Shown here: positions 7,110-15,763 of the stretch, piece by piece
Layout: every line of letters starts with the position of its first letter
Position numbering within the stretch: the first letter of the stretch is position 1
Assembly (NCBI GenBank): GCA_900314485.1
Contig: OMVL01000011.1
Location: forward strand, 1 to 33,522
DNA from: an uncultured Eubacteriales bacterium
GTDB lineage: Bacteria > Bacillota > Clostridia > Oscillospirales > Oscillospiraceae
Reading direction: 5' to 3'
DNA length: 33,522 nt
The notes under the pieces: generated by a model
Databases searched by the model: none
The model's input: only the letters and a program-made list of their open reading frames with translations
Told to the model about the DNA's origin: nothing
Program-made: the position numbers and the translations under genes

Positions 7110-10100
7110 ATGAACAAGAGAAGACAGACCAGACGGACCGCTCTGCTGTTAGCCCTGCTTGTGCTGCTCCAGCTGACGGGCTGCGGGAGAGGAGAGGAAA
7201 TCACTCGAGGCAGCTTTGGCGGCCCTGCCCAGTTTGCCCAGGAGCATCAGCAGAGTCAGTCAGAGGATGCAGAGGAAGGGCCGAAGGAAGAGGAATTTCA
7301 TTCCGGCCAGCCATTTGGAGGCAGCCCCTTTCAACCCTCCACGGGAAGTCACGACAGTGCCTCCACCACCGTTATGATCTATATGGTGGGCTCCAATCTG
7401 GAAAGTGAGGCAGGCGCTGCCTCCTATGACATTATGGAGATGATGGAGAGCGGAGTAGATGTTGCGAAAAATAACGTCATCATCTATACCGGCGGAAGTG
7501 CCTACTGGACGCTGGACATCTCCTCTGACTATAACTCTGCCATTGAGCTTCAGCCTGATGAGGACGGAGACGGTGCGCTGGAAGGCAATCTGGTGGGCAG
7601 CACCGACGAGCCTCTGAACATGGGCGATTCTGCCACCCTCACCGAGTTCCTGGACTATACCTACAAAGAGTATCCTGCCGACCAGTACGTCCTCATCTGC
7701 TGGGATCACGGCGGCGGCCCCATCTTCGGCTTTGGCGCGGATGAGATATTCGACTATGACAGCCTAACGCTGGAGGAGTTTGAGACGGCACTCAAAAACT
7801 CTCCCTTTGGAAGGAACAACAAGTTGGCCTGGATCGGCTTTGACGCCTGCCTCATGTCCTCCATTGAGACTGCCTCCATACTCAGCCCCTATGCGGATTA
7901 TCTGGTGGCCTCACAGGAGAACGAGCCGGGCTGCGGCTGGGATTACAGCTTCCTCAAGACGCTCAACCAAACCAATGATGCGGAGATGCTGGCCCGGTCG
8001 GCCATCGACAGCTATGTTCGTACCGTCCGGGAGATGCGGACCTTTTCCTTCGACCCGGATGTCACCCTGGCCTGCCTGGACCTCGGCAAGGTGGAAAAGG
8101 TTTCTGCTGCCATGGATGAGCTTTTCGGCGTAATGAGCGGCGATCTTGGGGAAGGCAGATATTCCCGACTCGCCAGAATTCGGGACAATACCAAGCGCTA
8201 CGGCATGTCCGGCGTTACCAGCAAGGGTGACAGTCTGGACCTGGTGGACCTGGCGGGCATTGCCAGGGGCGTGTCTCAGCTTCACGAAAGAGAGGCGCAG
8301 GCTCTGCTGGATGCCATTGAGGAGATGGTGGTCTATAAGGACGGCAATGTAAGCGATGCCTGCGGCGTCTCTGTCTACTATCCCTATGACAACCAGCGCT
8401 ACTTCCTGCGTGCCGGCAAATATGTCTATGAAACCATCACTTCTTCGGAAGGGTACCGCACCTATGTGGCCGACTTTACCGACATCTGGCTGAGCGGCAG
8501 CGCCAAAGAGCGGGTCAAGCTTCCCGGCCTGAGTGAGGGTGGGGAGGAGCTGACCCTGACTCTGACCGAGGAACAGCTGGAGCATCTCTCCTCCGCCCAG
8601 TACACCATTTTAATGGAATTTGAGAACGGCGACGGGACCAAGGCCTATGCTCCCATCATCAGCGAATGTCGGGTGGAGCCGGATGAAAACGGCGTCATTC
8701 GAGTGGATCTGGACCAGAAGCTGCTGGTAGCGGAGAGCGGGGGAGAACAGCTGCTTCTCTGCGTGACCCAGAGCGCTGCGGACGAGGAGAGCGTCACCTA
8801 TTACGGCGGCGTCCGCCTGTTCCAAAACGCCACCATGCGCCTGAACATCAACGCCCTGCGAAAGGACGTGGGCATCTCCTACGGCGTAAAGCGGGCCACG
8901 GATGAGGTGTCCATCAAGACCGTCTTTACCTCTGATGAGAATTTGCCCTATAACGGCAAGTCGGACATCTCCATTGAGAATTGGCACTACTTCGGCTACC
9001 CGCTGGCGGCGCTGACCCCCGCCTATGAGGACGGCGCACTCCTGCCCTACTCCGAGTGGGAGGAGGCGTGGCTCAGCCTTTGCTACATCTACTTCGAGGA
9101 CGAGATCTCCTTCTCCATGCTGCCGGCCTCTCAGCTGGCTCCGGAGGGGGAACGACTGGTCTGCCAGATCGTGGTGACGGATACCTACGGCAACCGCTAT
9201 GCTTCCGACCTGAAGGAACTGGAGACAGCAGAGAGCAACTACTACACGGAAAAGACCCAGCAGGGCGAGCTCACCTATCAGATCTACGAGGATCACGCTG
9301 TGCTCACCTACTACAAGGGCAATGACACTCAGCTGATCCTTCCCGACCGGGTGCAGGGTGTTCCTGTGACCGAGATCAAGTATTTCCCCTTTGTCTACAA
9401 CAGCACCCTGAGAGAGATCCGGCTGCCCGGCCAGCTGGAGGCAATCATGGGCAATCCCTTTGCCGGGATCGACGATCTGACCGTCACACTGCCGGAGGAG
9501 AATCGGAATTTTGTCATCCAGGACGGCATGCTCTTGAATGGCGACAAGACCGTGCTGCTGTCTGTATTGGATCGGAGCAGGACCAGCCTGACCATTCCGG
9601 AGGGCGTGGCCCGGGTAGGGGACTATGCGGCCTATGACATGAATCATCTCCAGACCGTAAAGCTGCCTTCCACTCTCAGCCTGATCGGCGACTATGCGTT
9701 TTCCAACTGTCCGCTGAAACAGCTGGAACTGCCGGAGGGACTGGAGAAGATCGGCTTCGGCGCCTTCTGTCTGGACCTGTGGGACTACGAGATGGAGAGC
9801 AACGAGGCTGCCTGCACCCTGTCCGAGGTGCAAGTACCTGCCTCTGTCATCTGGATCGGCGAATATGCCTTTGCCGGTCTGCCCATCACCAAATTTGCGG
9901 TTGCTGACGGCAGCGAGCACTTTGCTGCCCGGGACGCCTTCCTCACTGATGTCACCGGCACTGAGGTGCTGGCGGTGGGCGGCGGGCTCAGCGGTACCGT
10001 TATCATCCCCGAGGGCATCCAGAAGCTGAATGCCGATGCACTGGACTGCTGCAACCGCCCTGGAGAGAGTGAGGAAACACTGATCACCGAGTTGATCCTC

Positions 10101-11384
10101 CCCGACAGTCTCCAGTCCATCAAGGGAGCGTTCCCCAGTCAGCTCACCGGTACACTAAAGCGGCTGCACATCGGCAAAAACCTCTCTAACTGGACGGGAC
10201 TTGCCCAGCAGAAGGAGATCGAAGAGATCGACATCTCCCCGGAAAACGCATTCTTTACTGCCGTAGGCCACTGGGTGGTCAAGCTGGCCGGAAATGACAC
10301 CGGTGAGTGGGCAGTTCGCTATGCCGAGCATACGGAAAACGGCGTTCTTTCCTACCTGATCTATAACGATCACGCCGTTCTGGAGAGCTACGAGGGCACA
10401 GACACTGTTTTGGAACTGCCGGACGAGGTCGAAAATGTCCCTGTCACCGAGATCAGCAGCTATCCCTTTGACGAGGAAGGCAGGCTGAGCAGGCTCAAGC
10501 TGCCCGCCGGGCTGGAGACGATCAGATTCTCCCCCTACGATCAGCGGAGCAATGTGACCGTCACGCTGGACAGCAGTAACCCTCACTTCACGGTGCAAGA
10601 CGGGATGCTGCTCACCAAGGACGGTAAAAAGCTGGTGGCAGTATTTGGCGTGACGAACGAGACTTTGACTATCCCGGACACGGTGGAGACAGTGGGCGAA
10701 CGGGCCGCCGCTCAGCTAAGTGACCTGAAAACCGTCCAATTCTCCCAGAACCTGCACATCATTGACGACGGCGCCTTTGCCGGCACGGGCATTTCTACGC
10801 TGTCCCTTCCCGCCTCTCTCCGGACGCTGGGCAGTTATGCCTTTGAAGGCTGCCCCATCCAGTCTGTCGCGCTCCCGGAGGGACTGGAGACCATCGGCAG
10901 CAGAGCGTTTAACAATTACAGTATGCAAGGCGGAGAATTCCAGAGCAGCCCCGGCACCCTGACCATTCCCGCCAGCGTGCGTGAGATCGGCTGGTCTGCC
11001 TTTGCGGGGCTGAATATTGACAAGTTTACCGTGGCCGGTGGCAATCCGTTCTTCTCGGCAGAGGGCGGCTTTCTCGTCCGGACCGGGGATCAGGCCCTTG
11101 CGGCGGTGGCACCCGGTTTGACCGGCAGTGTCGCCGTCCCGGAGGGAGTGTTCTCCATCCCCCGCGGCACGATCAGCCATTGCGAAGGCATTACCGAGCT
11201 TACCCTGCCGGACAGTCTTGTGACCCTGAGCGACACCATGCCCTGGACCTTGCAGCGCCTTGTGGTGGGCAAGGGCCTGGCGGAATGGAGCGAGCGGGGC
11301 TATCTTTCCTCCAACGTGGAGGTTGTCATCTCGGCGGACAATCCTAATTTTGAGGTGAAGGACGGCCAGGTCGTTCACCGCTGA
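7110..11384 (+). CDS. Lipoprotein with clostripain-like (C11) peptidase and duplicated LRR module
   Basis: 1424 residues from the ATG at 7110, chosen over the in-frame ATG at 7014 because GGGAGGG lies just upstream and because it places a lipoprotein signal at the N-terminus (basic RRQTRR, hydrophobic core, lipobox LTGC with C25). After a Ser/Glu-rich spacer, residues ~85-460 are a C11 (clostripain-type) cysteine peptidase: TVMIYMVGSNLE at the start, catalytic H200 in CWDHGGG and C247 in GFDACLMS. A middle region (~480-715) is predicted beta-rich. Residues 719-1424 are BspA-like leucine-rich repeats (LPxxLxxIGxxAF pattern) arranged as two homologous ~350-residue halves. The protein is probably anchored on the outer face of the membrane, cutting after basic residues; its substrate is unknown. 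C11 peptidases usually mature by self-cleavage; I did not identify the site. Confidence 0.9.
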   Translation: MNKRRQTRRTALLLALLVLLQLTGCGRGEEITRGSFGGPAQFAQEHQQSQSEDAEEGPKEEEFHSGQPFGGSPFQPSTGSHDSASTTVMIYMVGSNLESEAGAASYDIMEMMESGVDVAKNNVIIYTGGSAYWTLDISSDYNSAIELQPDEDGDGALEGNLVGSTDEPLNMGDSATLTEFLDYTYKEYPADQYVLICWDHGGGPIFGFGADEIFDYDSLTLEEFETALKNSPFGRNNKLAWIGFDACLMSSIETASILSPYADYLVASQENEPGCGWDYSFLKTLNQTNDAEMLARSAIDSYVRTVREMRTFSFDPDVTLACLDLGKVEKVSAAMDELFGVMSGDLGEGRYSRLARIRDNTKRYGMSGVTSKGDSLDLVDLAGIARGVSQLHEREAQALLDAIEEMVVYKDGNVSDACGVSVYYPYDNQRYFLRAGKYVYETITSSEGYRTYVADFTDIWLSGSAKERVKLPGLSEGGEELTLTLTEEQLEHLSSAQYTILMEFENGDGTKAYAPIISECRVEPDENGVIRVDLDQKLLVAESGGEQLLLCVTQSAADEESVTYYGGVRLFQNATMRLNINALRKDVGISYGVKRATDEVSIKTVFTSDENLPYNGKSDISIENWHYFGYPLAALTPAYEDGALLPYSEWEEAWLSLCYIYFEDEISFSMLPASQLAPEGERLVCQIVVTDTYGNRYASDLKELETAESNYYTEKTQQGELTYQIYEDHAVLTYYKGNDTQLILPDRVQGVPVTEIKYFPFVYNSTLREIRLPGQLEAIMGNPFAGIDDLTVTLPEENRNFVIQDGMLLNGDKTVLLSVLDRSRTSLTIPEGVARVGDYAAYDMNHLQTVKLPSTLSLIGDYAFSNCPLKQLELPEGLEKIGFGAFCLDLWDYEMESNEAACTLSEVQVPASVIWIGEYAFAGLPITKFAVADGSEHFAARDAFLTDVTGTEVLAVGGGLSGTVIIPEGIQKLNADALDCCNRPGESEETLITELILPDSLQSIKGAFPSQLTGTLKRLHIGKNLSNWTGLAQQKEIEEIDISPENAFFTAVGHWVVKLAGNDTGEWAVRYAEHTENGVLSYLIYNDHAVLESYEGTDTVLELPDEVENVPVTEISSYPFDEEGRLSRLKLPAGLETIRFSPYDQRSNVTVTLDSSNPHFTVQDGMLLTKDGKKLVAVFGVTNETLTIPDTVETVGERAAAQLSDLKTVQFSQNLHIIDDGAFAGTGISTLSLPASLRTLGSYAFEGCPIQSVALPEGLETIGSRAFNNYSMQGGEFQSSPGTLTIPASVREIGWSAFAGLNIDKFTVAGGNPFFSAEGGFLVRTGDQALAAVAPGLTGSVAVPEGVFSIPRGTISHCEGITELTLPDSLVTLSDTMPWTLQRLVVGKGLAEWSERGYLSSNVEVVISADNPNFEVKDGQVVHR
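9264..11384 (+). repeat. Two-fold internal duplication inside the C11-LRR gene
   Basis: Protein residues 719-1077 and 1078-1424 align along their whole length. The halves begin GELTYQIYEDHAV and GVLSYLIYNDHAV, both then reading VPVTEI, VTVTL, VQDGMLL or IQDGMLL, LTIP and LPEGLE at matching places. The unit is about 1.08 kb. The halves are well diverged, so the duplication is old. Confidence 0.88.
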
Positions 11385-11427
11385 GCCGGTCCAACCGACG
11401 CAATAGAAGAGCTGCGCATGCACGAAT

Positions 11428-11461
11428 AAAAGGAGACCTGTCATTAGACAGGCCTCCTTTT
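11428..11461 (+). terminator. Intrinsic terminator after the C11-LRR gene
   Basis: A long stem (11428-11442 with 11447-11461) pairs AAAAGGAG and CCTGTC with GACAGG and CTCCTTTT around loop ATTA, with one A/C mismatch, and ends in a T run. It lies 43 bases after the stop at 11384. Confidence 0.88.
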
Positions 11462-11520
11462 CAGCTGCCGCAGGTAAGCCGCTGGCTCTGCCAGTGGTAA
11501 CAAAAAGCTTTAGCTATGGA

Positions 11521-11689
11521 CAGAAAAAAGACTCCTTGTTAGAGTAGAGTTGGGTTTGCCGATCAACAAAACAATAACAAGGAGGCCTTTCAAATGGAGA
11601 AAGACATAAATAGTTTAGAACATACACGGCGGAGATGTCAATATCACTGCTCTACGAAATCTCAGCTGACGGCCTCCGGCTCCAGGTAA
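11521..11689 (+). mobile_element. 5' remnant of an IS200-type element (tnpA start plus leader)
   Basis: An ATG at 11594, with AAGGAGG at 11579-11585, opens a 31-codon frame beginning MEKDINSLEHTRRRCQYH. This matches the conserved N-terminus of IS200/IS605-family Y1 transposases (…SLAHTKWNCKYH…). Similarity stops after residue 18 and the frame ends at TAA 11687-11689; the HUH motif and catalytic tyrosine are missing. Upstream, CTCCTTGTTA (11532-11541) is a perfect 10-bp complement of TAACAAGGAG (11575-11584). It would mask the ribosome binding site, as is known for IS200 tnpA mRNA. The element is therefore a dead left-end fragment. The right end was not found. Confidence 0.65.
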
Positions 11690-11815
11690 CGGGCGAAATG
11701 GGGCGACCGCAGGGACGGCCACTGGGTCAAGACGCCGGGCTTGCGGACCATTATGGCCCACCTCATGCCCAACCGGAGCTGCTGGAGCGGCCCCTGGGAG
11801 AGACGAGCGGGTTGA
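11690..11815 (+). pseudogene. Possible remnant of a 2-oxoacid dehydrogenase acyltransferase-like protein
   Basis: Directly after the TAA of the transposase remnant, the same frame stays open to TGA 11813-11815 and reads WGDRRDGHWVK…MAHLMPNR. From memory this resembles the N-terminal segment of acyltransferase (E2-like) proteins in Clostridia (…FGDRKDG…LMPNR…). Similarity appears to stop after PNR. It has no start codon and no full domain, so at best it is a gene scrap. The resemblance is weak and could be chance. Confidence 0.27.
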
Positions 11816-11873
11816 CTTCCGGGATGCATAACACATCTTCATTCCGGTTTAGTGAGCTTTTGCCTGACTGTAA
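11816..11873. other. Residual intergenic sequence
   Basis: No gene, hairpin or promoter is recognised here. It lies between the remnants and the convergent orphan gene, completing the ~490-base stretch from 11385 that lacks an intact gene. Confidence 0.4.
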
Positions 11874-12521
11874 TCATTTCGTCTGCCCGCTATAGCCCAA
11901 ATAATACCCGTACGTCTCTTTGCTGTACTTTGTGATATATCTGACATTGGCATTATATCTCGTAAATGTTCGCTTGATCTCTTCCTCCGAGTACCGATCA
12001 AAATCAATGTGACCGTTCATTTCCTCCGCAGCGGAGATCAGGTTGAGGGACGCAAGGGCGATATTGGCTTTCCTGTCTTTGGAGAGCAGACTCCACATCA
12101 TGTAAAGGTCATCCGAATTTTCTCCGCTCAGCCTGTGATCGGAGCATATGCCGAGGGAATTATAGGTTGCAATGCCTCTGTCCGCTCCGAAATTAGCCGC
12201 ATTGATCGCCACATATGCGAAAATCTGAGCATATCCTGTAGAACTGTCCTTCTTGCCCAGAATTCCGTGCCGGAATCTCGGCTCTGCTCGCTTTACGAAT
12301 CCTTTTTGGTACAGCCGTTTACGCAGCCCGTATCTGACCCAGTAGGTTTTGACCGCAAAATCTGCCAGCGGATCCAAAAGATTAATTTCAATGATCTCCT
12401 TGTAGAGAATGGCCTTGATATACGCCTCCGGAACCGAGTACGTCTCGGACACATGAGTGATCCAGCCGCCGTATGTCTCAATGATTTGCTTCGCTTTTTT
12501 CTTACTGTAAAGTTTGAACAT
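11874..12521 (-). CDS. Hypothetical protein, possibly lysozyme-like (transglycosylase-type) fold
   Basis: A 215-residue protein without signal peptide or membrane helix. I do not recognise the family. Three features resemble soluble lytic transglycosylases: a helical start followed by VPEAYIKAILYKEI (E in the place of the catalytic Glu of …ALIxAIIxxES…), then DSSTGYAQIFA (compare SSxGLMQI), then RYNANVRYITKYSKETY (compare the YNxG…YVxxV block). The order and spacing suit that fold, but the middle (60-105, rich in K/R/Y) does not. Start: minus-strand ATG at 12521, preceded by AAGGAAG. Codon use is visibly more AT-rich than that of its neighbours, and it sits beside IS200 debris, so acquisition by transfer is plausible. 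Confidence 0.65.
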   Translation of the reverse strand: MFKLYSKKKAKQIIETYGGWITHVSETYSVPEAYIKAILYKEIIEINLLDPLADFAVKTYWVRYGLRKRLYQKGFVKRAEPRFRHGILGKKDSSTGYAQIFAYVAINAANFGADRGIATYNSLGICSDHRLSGENSDDLYMMWSLLSKDRKANIALASLNLISAAEEMNGHIDFDRYSEEEIKRTFTRYNANVRYITKYSKETYGYYLGYSGQTK

Positions 12522-12661
12522 AGAAATCTTCCTTCATCTTTTCTGCCGGAATTCGACATATTGTGCAGAGCGCCGCAGTTCAGTATTTATCTATCATTCC
12601 GTGTCCTCTGGCAGCAGCCGTAGGGTTCAATGGTGTTTCCGTTCCAGTGCTGCAAAAAACA

Positions 12662-13429
12662 TCACGTCAAATCCATTACCCAAGAAATTTCCTCGTAATA
12701 TACCCGCTCCAGTGTCAGCCCGCGGGCGGGCAGAGCGCCTGCGGCAGCGGCCCGGTCTCTCGCCTCCAGAACAGAACGCATCTCCTCCGGCCTGCGCAGC
12801 CCCAGCCCTACCTCCACCAACGTACCGGACAGAATACGCACCATACGGTTGAGAAAACCGTCCCCGGTAAAGCGGAGGGAGACAATGCTGTCTGCCCGTT
12901 CCACGGCGATGGCATAGACCGTCCGCACAGTGGATTTTTTAAACCGGGTCAGGCCGCAGAAGGAACGGAAATCATGAGTGCCCTCTAAGAGACAGGCGGA
13001 CTGTCTCATGGTGTCCAGATCCAGCGGCTGAGGGAGGGGATAGCGATATTTTCGCCCAAAAACGTCCGGAAGGGGGCTGTTCCAGATGCGGTAGACATAC
13101 GTCTTGCCGGTTGCCGACAGCCTTGCGTGGAACCGTGGCGGGACAAATTCCAGCGCCAGCACGCCGATGTCCTCCGGCAGAAAGCGGTTCAGATCCGCCA
13201 TCAGCTCTGCGCAGGGGAGCGTTTTCTCCAGTTGGAAGGAGACCGTCTGACCTTCTGCGTGGACGCCGGCATCTGTCCGGCCGGATGCGTGTACCGTCAC
13301 CGGGCTGCCCGTCAGACGGCTCAAAGCTGTCTCCAGCTTTGTCTCGATGGTATTTGCGGTATTGCCTTGGCTCTGCCAGCCCTGATAACGGCTTCCGTCA
13401 TAGGCAAGGGTCATTTTGTAGTTCTGCAT
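12662..13429 (-). CDS. truA: tRNA pseudouridine(38-40) synthase
   Basis: Converts U38-U40 of tRNA anticodon stem-loops to pseudouridine. The 255-residue length is normal. The N-terminus (TLAYDGSRYQGWQ) and the catalytic-Asp motif ASGRTDAGVHA with D53 are clear, and later RIWNSPLPDVF, FRSFCGL and GDGFLNRMVR match the family. The frame extends upstream to a TTG at 13450, but the ATG at 13429 gives the family N-terminus and has AGAGG just ahead. It lies 10 bases downstream of the amidase stop on the same strand, so the two are co-transcribed. No clear terminator follows. Confidence 0.96.
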   Translation of the reverse strand: MQNYKMTLAYDGSRYQGWQSQGNTANTIETKLETALSRLTGSPVTVHASGRTDAGVHAEGQTVSFQLEKTLPCAELMADLNRFLPEDIGVLALEFVPPRFHARLSATGKTYVYRIWNSPLPDVFGRKYRYPLPQPLDLDTMRQSACLLEGTHDFRSFCGLTRFKKSTVRTVYAIAVERADSIVSLRFTGDGFLNRMVRILSGTLVEVGLGLRRPEEMRSVLEARDRAAAAGALPARGLTLERVYYEEISWVMDLT

Positions 13430-13439
13430 ATGCTGCCTC

Positions 13440-14201
13440 TCACTTCTCAAAGACCGCTTCCTTAAAGGATTCCCATTCGTCCTCGTGCTCTACAAAATAC
13501 AAGGGACAAAGCTTTCCGGTCACATCGTAGTGGCGGATCACCCCATCGCTGTCAAGGCCGTATCCCTCTGCCAGATACCGAGTCAGCCAGATGAGCGACT
13601 GCATCGTTGCGTCGGTAAAGGCGCCTGACGCATCCGGATGACAGCACTCGATGGAGATGGTGTCGCTGTTTCGGTTGTTAGAGCAATAGGATTTCTCATC
13701 CAGCGGGACACACTGAATGATCTCACCCTCCAGCCCGATGACAAAGTGACTGCTCGCCGAAGTCTCTCCCGAATCGGCAAGAGACGCAAAATAATTGCGG
13801 TTTTGCTGGGCGGTGGAGCCGGGATTTGCGGTGTAATGAATGACGATGGCATTGACGCCCTCCAGCGGTACGCCGGGCCGGGAGTACTCGTTCAGGGGAA
13901 TCAGATCAACGGTGATACCCTCCACGTCCTCCAATACGCTGGGAAGTTGGGAATGATCCGCTGCCTGTGCAATGGCTCTGGCCTCAGCGTCGGCAAAGAT
14001 ACTGTCAAATCCGTCGTCGGTCATCCCGTTGTCCGCAGCAGCTGATTCGGGACCCGACAGGGCAGTGCCGGAGCGCACCAGCCAGCCGGCAATGATAATG
14101 AAAGCGATGAGCACAATTGCGGCGACAATGATAAATGCCGGTGCCGGGCGAACGCCTGTTGGCTGCTTCAGCCGTGCTCCTCCGGCTGCAGAACGCCTCA
14201 T
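13440..14201 (-). CDS. Membrane-anchored N-acetylmuramoyl-L-alanine amidase (Amidase_2)
   Basis: A 253-residue zinc amidase expected to cut the bond between MurNAc and the stem peptide of peptidoglycan. A basic N-terminus is followed by a transmembrane helix (~22-42), then a linker, and an Amidase_2 (PGRP-like) domain from ~95. Zinc ligands are H122 in IVIHYTANPG, H224 in IRHYDVTG and C232 in GKLCP; SSHFVIGLEGEIIQCVP and NSDTISIECCHP are typical intervening blocks. The catalytic region faces outward. Start: ATG at 14201 with GGGGTGAT upstream. It is first in a two-gene unit with truA and divergent from the pyrH operon. Confidence 0.92.
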   Translation of the reverse strand: MRRSAAGGARLKQPTGVRPAPAFIIVAAIVLIAFIIIAGWLVRSGTALSGPESAAADNGMTDDGFDSIFADAEARAIAQAADHSQLPSVLEDVEGITVDLIPLNEYSRPGVPLEGVNAIVIHYTANPGSTAQQNRNYFASLADSGETSASSHFVIGLEGEIIQCVPLDEKSYCSNNRNSDTISIECCHPDASGAFTDATMQSLIWLTRYLAEGYGLDSDGVIRHYDVTGKLCPLYFVEHEDEWESFKEAVFEK

Positions 14202-14236
14202 CCCATCACCCCATTTCCGTGGAAATAATCATAAGA

Positions 14237-14245
14237 ATTATAGCA
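14237..14245 (-). promoter_or_regulatory. Extended -10 promoter for amidase-truA
   Basis: On the minus strand TATAAT (14242 to 14237) is preceded directly by TGC, giving an extended -10 element. No good -35 is present, which extended -10 promoters tolerate. It sits about 36 bases before the amidase ATG. Confidence 0.6.
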
Positions 14246-14361
14246 TAAAGAATGTCGAAAAGGAAGAGAGAGGGAGTGAAAACCGGGGTCAGGGGGCAGA
14301 GAAATGGGGAGTAATTGGAAAAACTTTTGATACCCCCCTATGCAAAACCGAGAAAATGGAT

Positions 14362-14396
14362 TAAAATATGAGAAATACACAGGCCATATCCTGTGT
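14362..14396 (+). promoter_or_regulatory. Tentative -10 and hairpin ahead of pyrH
   Basis: TAAAAT (14362-14367) could be a -10 box; TATGCA (14339-14344) 17 bases upstream is a poor -35. Downstream, ACACAGG/CCTGTGT (14377-14383, 14390-14396) forms a 7-bp hairpin before the AAGGAG ribosome binding site at 14411-14416. This is the only candidate start for the pyrH operon that I see. Confidence 0.35.
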
Positions 14397-14427
14397 GCAC
14401 TGTATGGAGTAAGGAGCGAATTGGAAT

Positions 14428-15141
14428 ATGGAGCAGCCAAAATATAAAAGAGTTCTGCTGAAGATCAGCGGCGAGGCCCTTGCGGGGGACAAGTCCCGGG
14501 GACTGGATTTTGGAGTGATCGGCAAAGTGTGTGACGCCATTAAGGAGTGCGTTGATATGGGCGTCCAGGTGGGCGTTGTGGTCGGCGGCGGAAACTTCTG
14601 GCGGGGCAAGAAGGACGGCGGTGAGGCCATGGTCCGGGTCCGGGCCGATCATATGGGCATGCTGGCGACCACCATCAACTGCCTGGCTGTGGCGGACGTG
14701 CTGGAGCAGAAGCAGGTCGATGTCCGGGTCCAGACAGCTATTGAGATGAAGCAGATCGCCGAGCCCTACATCCGCTCTCGTGCGATCCATCACCTGGAAA
14801 AGGGCAGAGTGGTCATCTTCGGCTGCGGCACCGGCAATCCTTTCTTTTCCACCGATACCGGCGCTGTCCTCCGCGCTGCGGAGATCGACGCGGACATCAT
14901 TCTGCTTGCAAAGAACATCGACGGCGTGTACAATGCAGACCCCAATTTGGATCCCAATGCCGTGAAGTATGATGCCATCAGCTATGACGAGGTGCTGGCG
15001 CAGCGCCTGGGCGTCATGGACTTCACCGCAACCTCTCTCTCTATGGATAACAAGATCCCTGTCCTGCTCTTTGCCCTCAAGGATCCGGAGAACATCAAGC
15101 GGGCCGTCATGGGCGAGAAGATCGGCACCATCGTCAACTAA
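14428..15141 (+). CDS. pyrH: UMP kinase
   Basis: Phosphorylates UMP to UDP in pyrimidine nucleotide synthesis. The 237-residue amino-acid-kinase fold starts [15 protein letters not shown], has the glycine-rich [12 protein letters not shown] and the nucleotide-binding region [12 protein letters not shown] near residue 155, and [16 protein letters not shown] near 195. Length is normal. It is followed 24 bases later by frr, the conserved pair in Firmicutes. It is the first gene of a seven-gene operon; the usual upstream partners rpsB and tsf are not present here. Confidence 0.97.
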   Translation: MEQPKYKRVLLKISGEALAGDKSRGLDFGVIGKVCDAIKECVDMGVQVGVVVGGGNFWRGKKDGGEAMVRVRADHMGMLATTINCLAVADVLEQKQVDVRVQTAIEMKQIAEPYIRSRAIHHLEKGRVVIFGCGTGNPFFSTDTGAVLRAAEIDADIILLAKNIDGVYNADPNLDPNAVKYDAISYDEVLAQRLGVMDFTATSLSMDNKIPVLLFALKDPENIKRAVMGEKIGTIVN

Positions 15142-15165
15142 CGAAAATATTAGGAGGAATCACAG

Positions 15166-15720
15166 ATGAACGAACTGACTAAGGCAACTGAGGCACGCAT
15201 GCAGAAAAGTGTCGCCGCTGTTCAGGCGGACTTCGCTTCCGTCCGGGCCGGCAGAGCCAACCCCCAGGTCCTGGACCGTCTCACCGTAGAGTATTACGGT
15301 GTCCCCACTCCTCTGAATCAGGTGGCGTCCATCAGCTCCCCCGATCCCCGTCAGCTGGTCATCCAGCCCTGGGACAGCTCTCTGCTCAGACCCATTGAGA
15401 AGGCCATCAATACCTCTGATCTGGGCATCAATCCCCAGAACGACGGTAAGGTGGTTCGCCTGACCTTCCCCCAGCTCACCGAGGAGCGCCGCCGTGACCT
15501 GGCCAAGCAGGTGAAAAAGTACAGTGAGGCCGGCAAGGTGGCTGTCCGCAATATTCGCCGTGACACCATGGACAAAATCAAGGCCATGAAGAAAAAGGCC
15601 GAGATCACCGAGGATGACGTGAAGGACCTGGAGAAGGACATCCAGAAGCTGACTGACGATTACTGCAAGAAGATCGACGTTCTTGCCGCCGAAAAGGAAA
15701 AGGAACTGATGAGCGTGTAA
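15166..15720 (+). CDS. frr: Ribosome recycling factor
   Basis: Splits post-termination ribosomes together with EF-G. At 184 residues it has the normal length. The typical blocks are present: ASVRAGRANPQVLDRLTVEYYG (residues ~27-48), PDPRQLVIQPWD and the C-terminal helices KAMKKKAEITEDDVKDLEK. The ribosome binding site AGGAGG lies about 10 bases before the ATG. It lies between pyrH and uppS as usual. Confidence 0.97.
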   Translation: MNELTKATEARMQKSVAAVQADFASVRAGRANPQVLDRLTVEYYGVPTPLNQVASISSPDPRQLVIQPWDSSLLRPIEKAINTSDLGINPQNDGKVVRLTFPQLTEERRRDLAKQVKKYSEAGKVAVRNIRRDTMDKIKAMKKKAEITEDDVKDLEKDIQKLTDDYCKKIDVLAAEKEKELMSV

Positions 15721-15763
15721 CCTGCGCTTGTCGAAAATCAATAAACGATTGGATTGGACTATC

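Noticed and set aside
12662-13450. TTG start for truA at 13450
   Set aside because: The ATG at 13429 gives the family N-terminus and a spaced ribosome binding site; the longer form would overlap the amidase end.
15728-15763. TTG start for uppS
   Set aside because: No ribosome binding site in front, and the extra 12 residues have no family counterpart.
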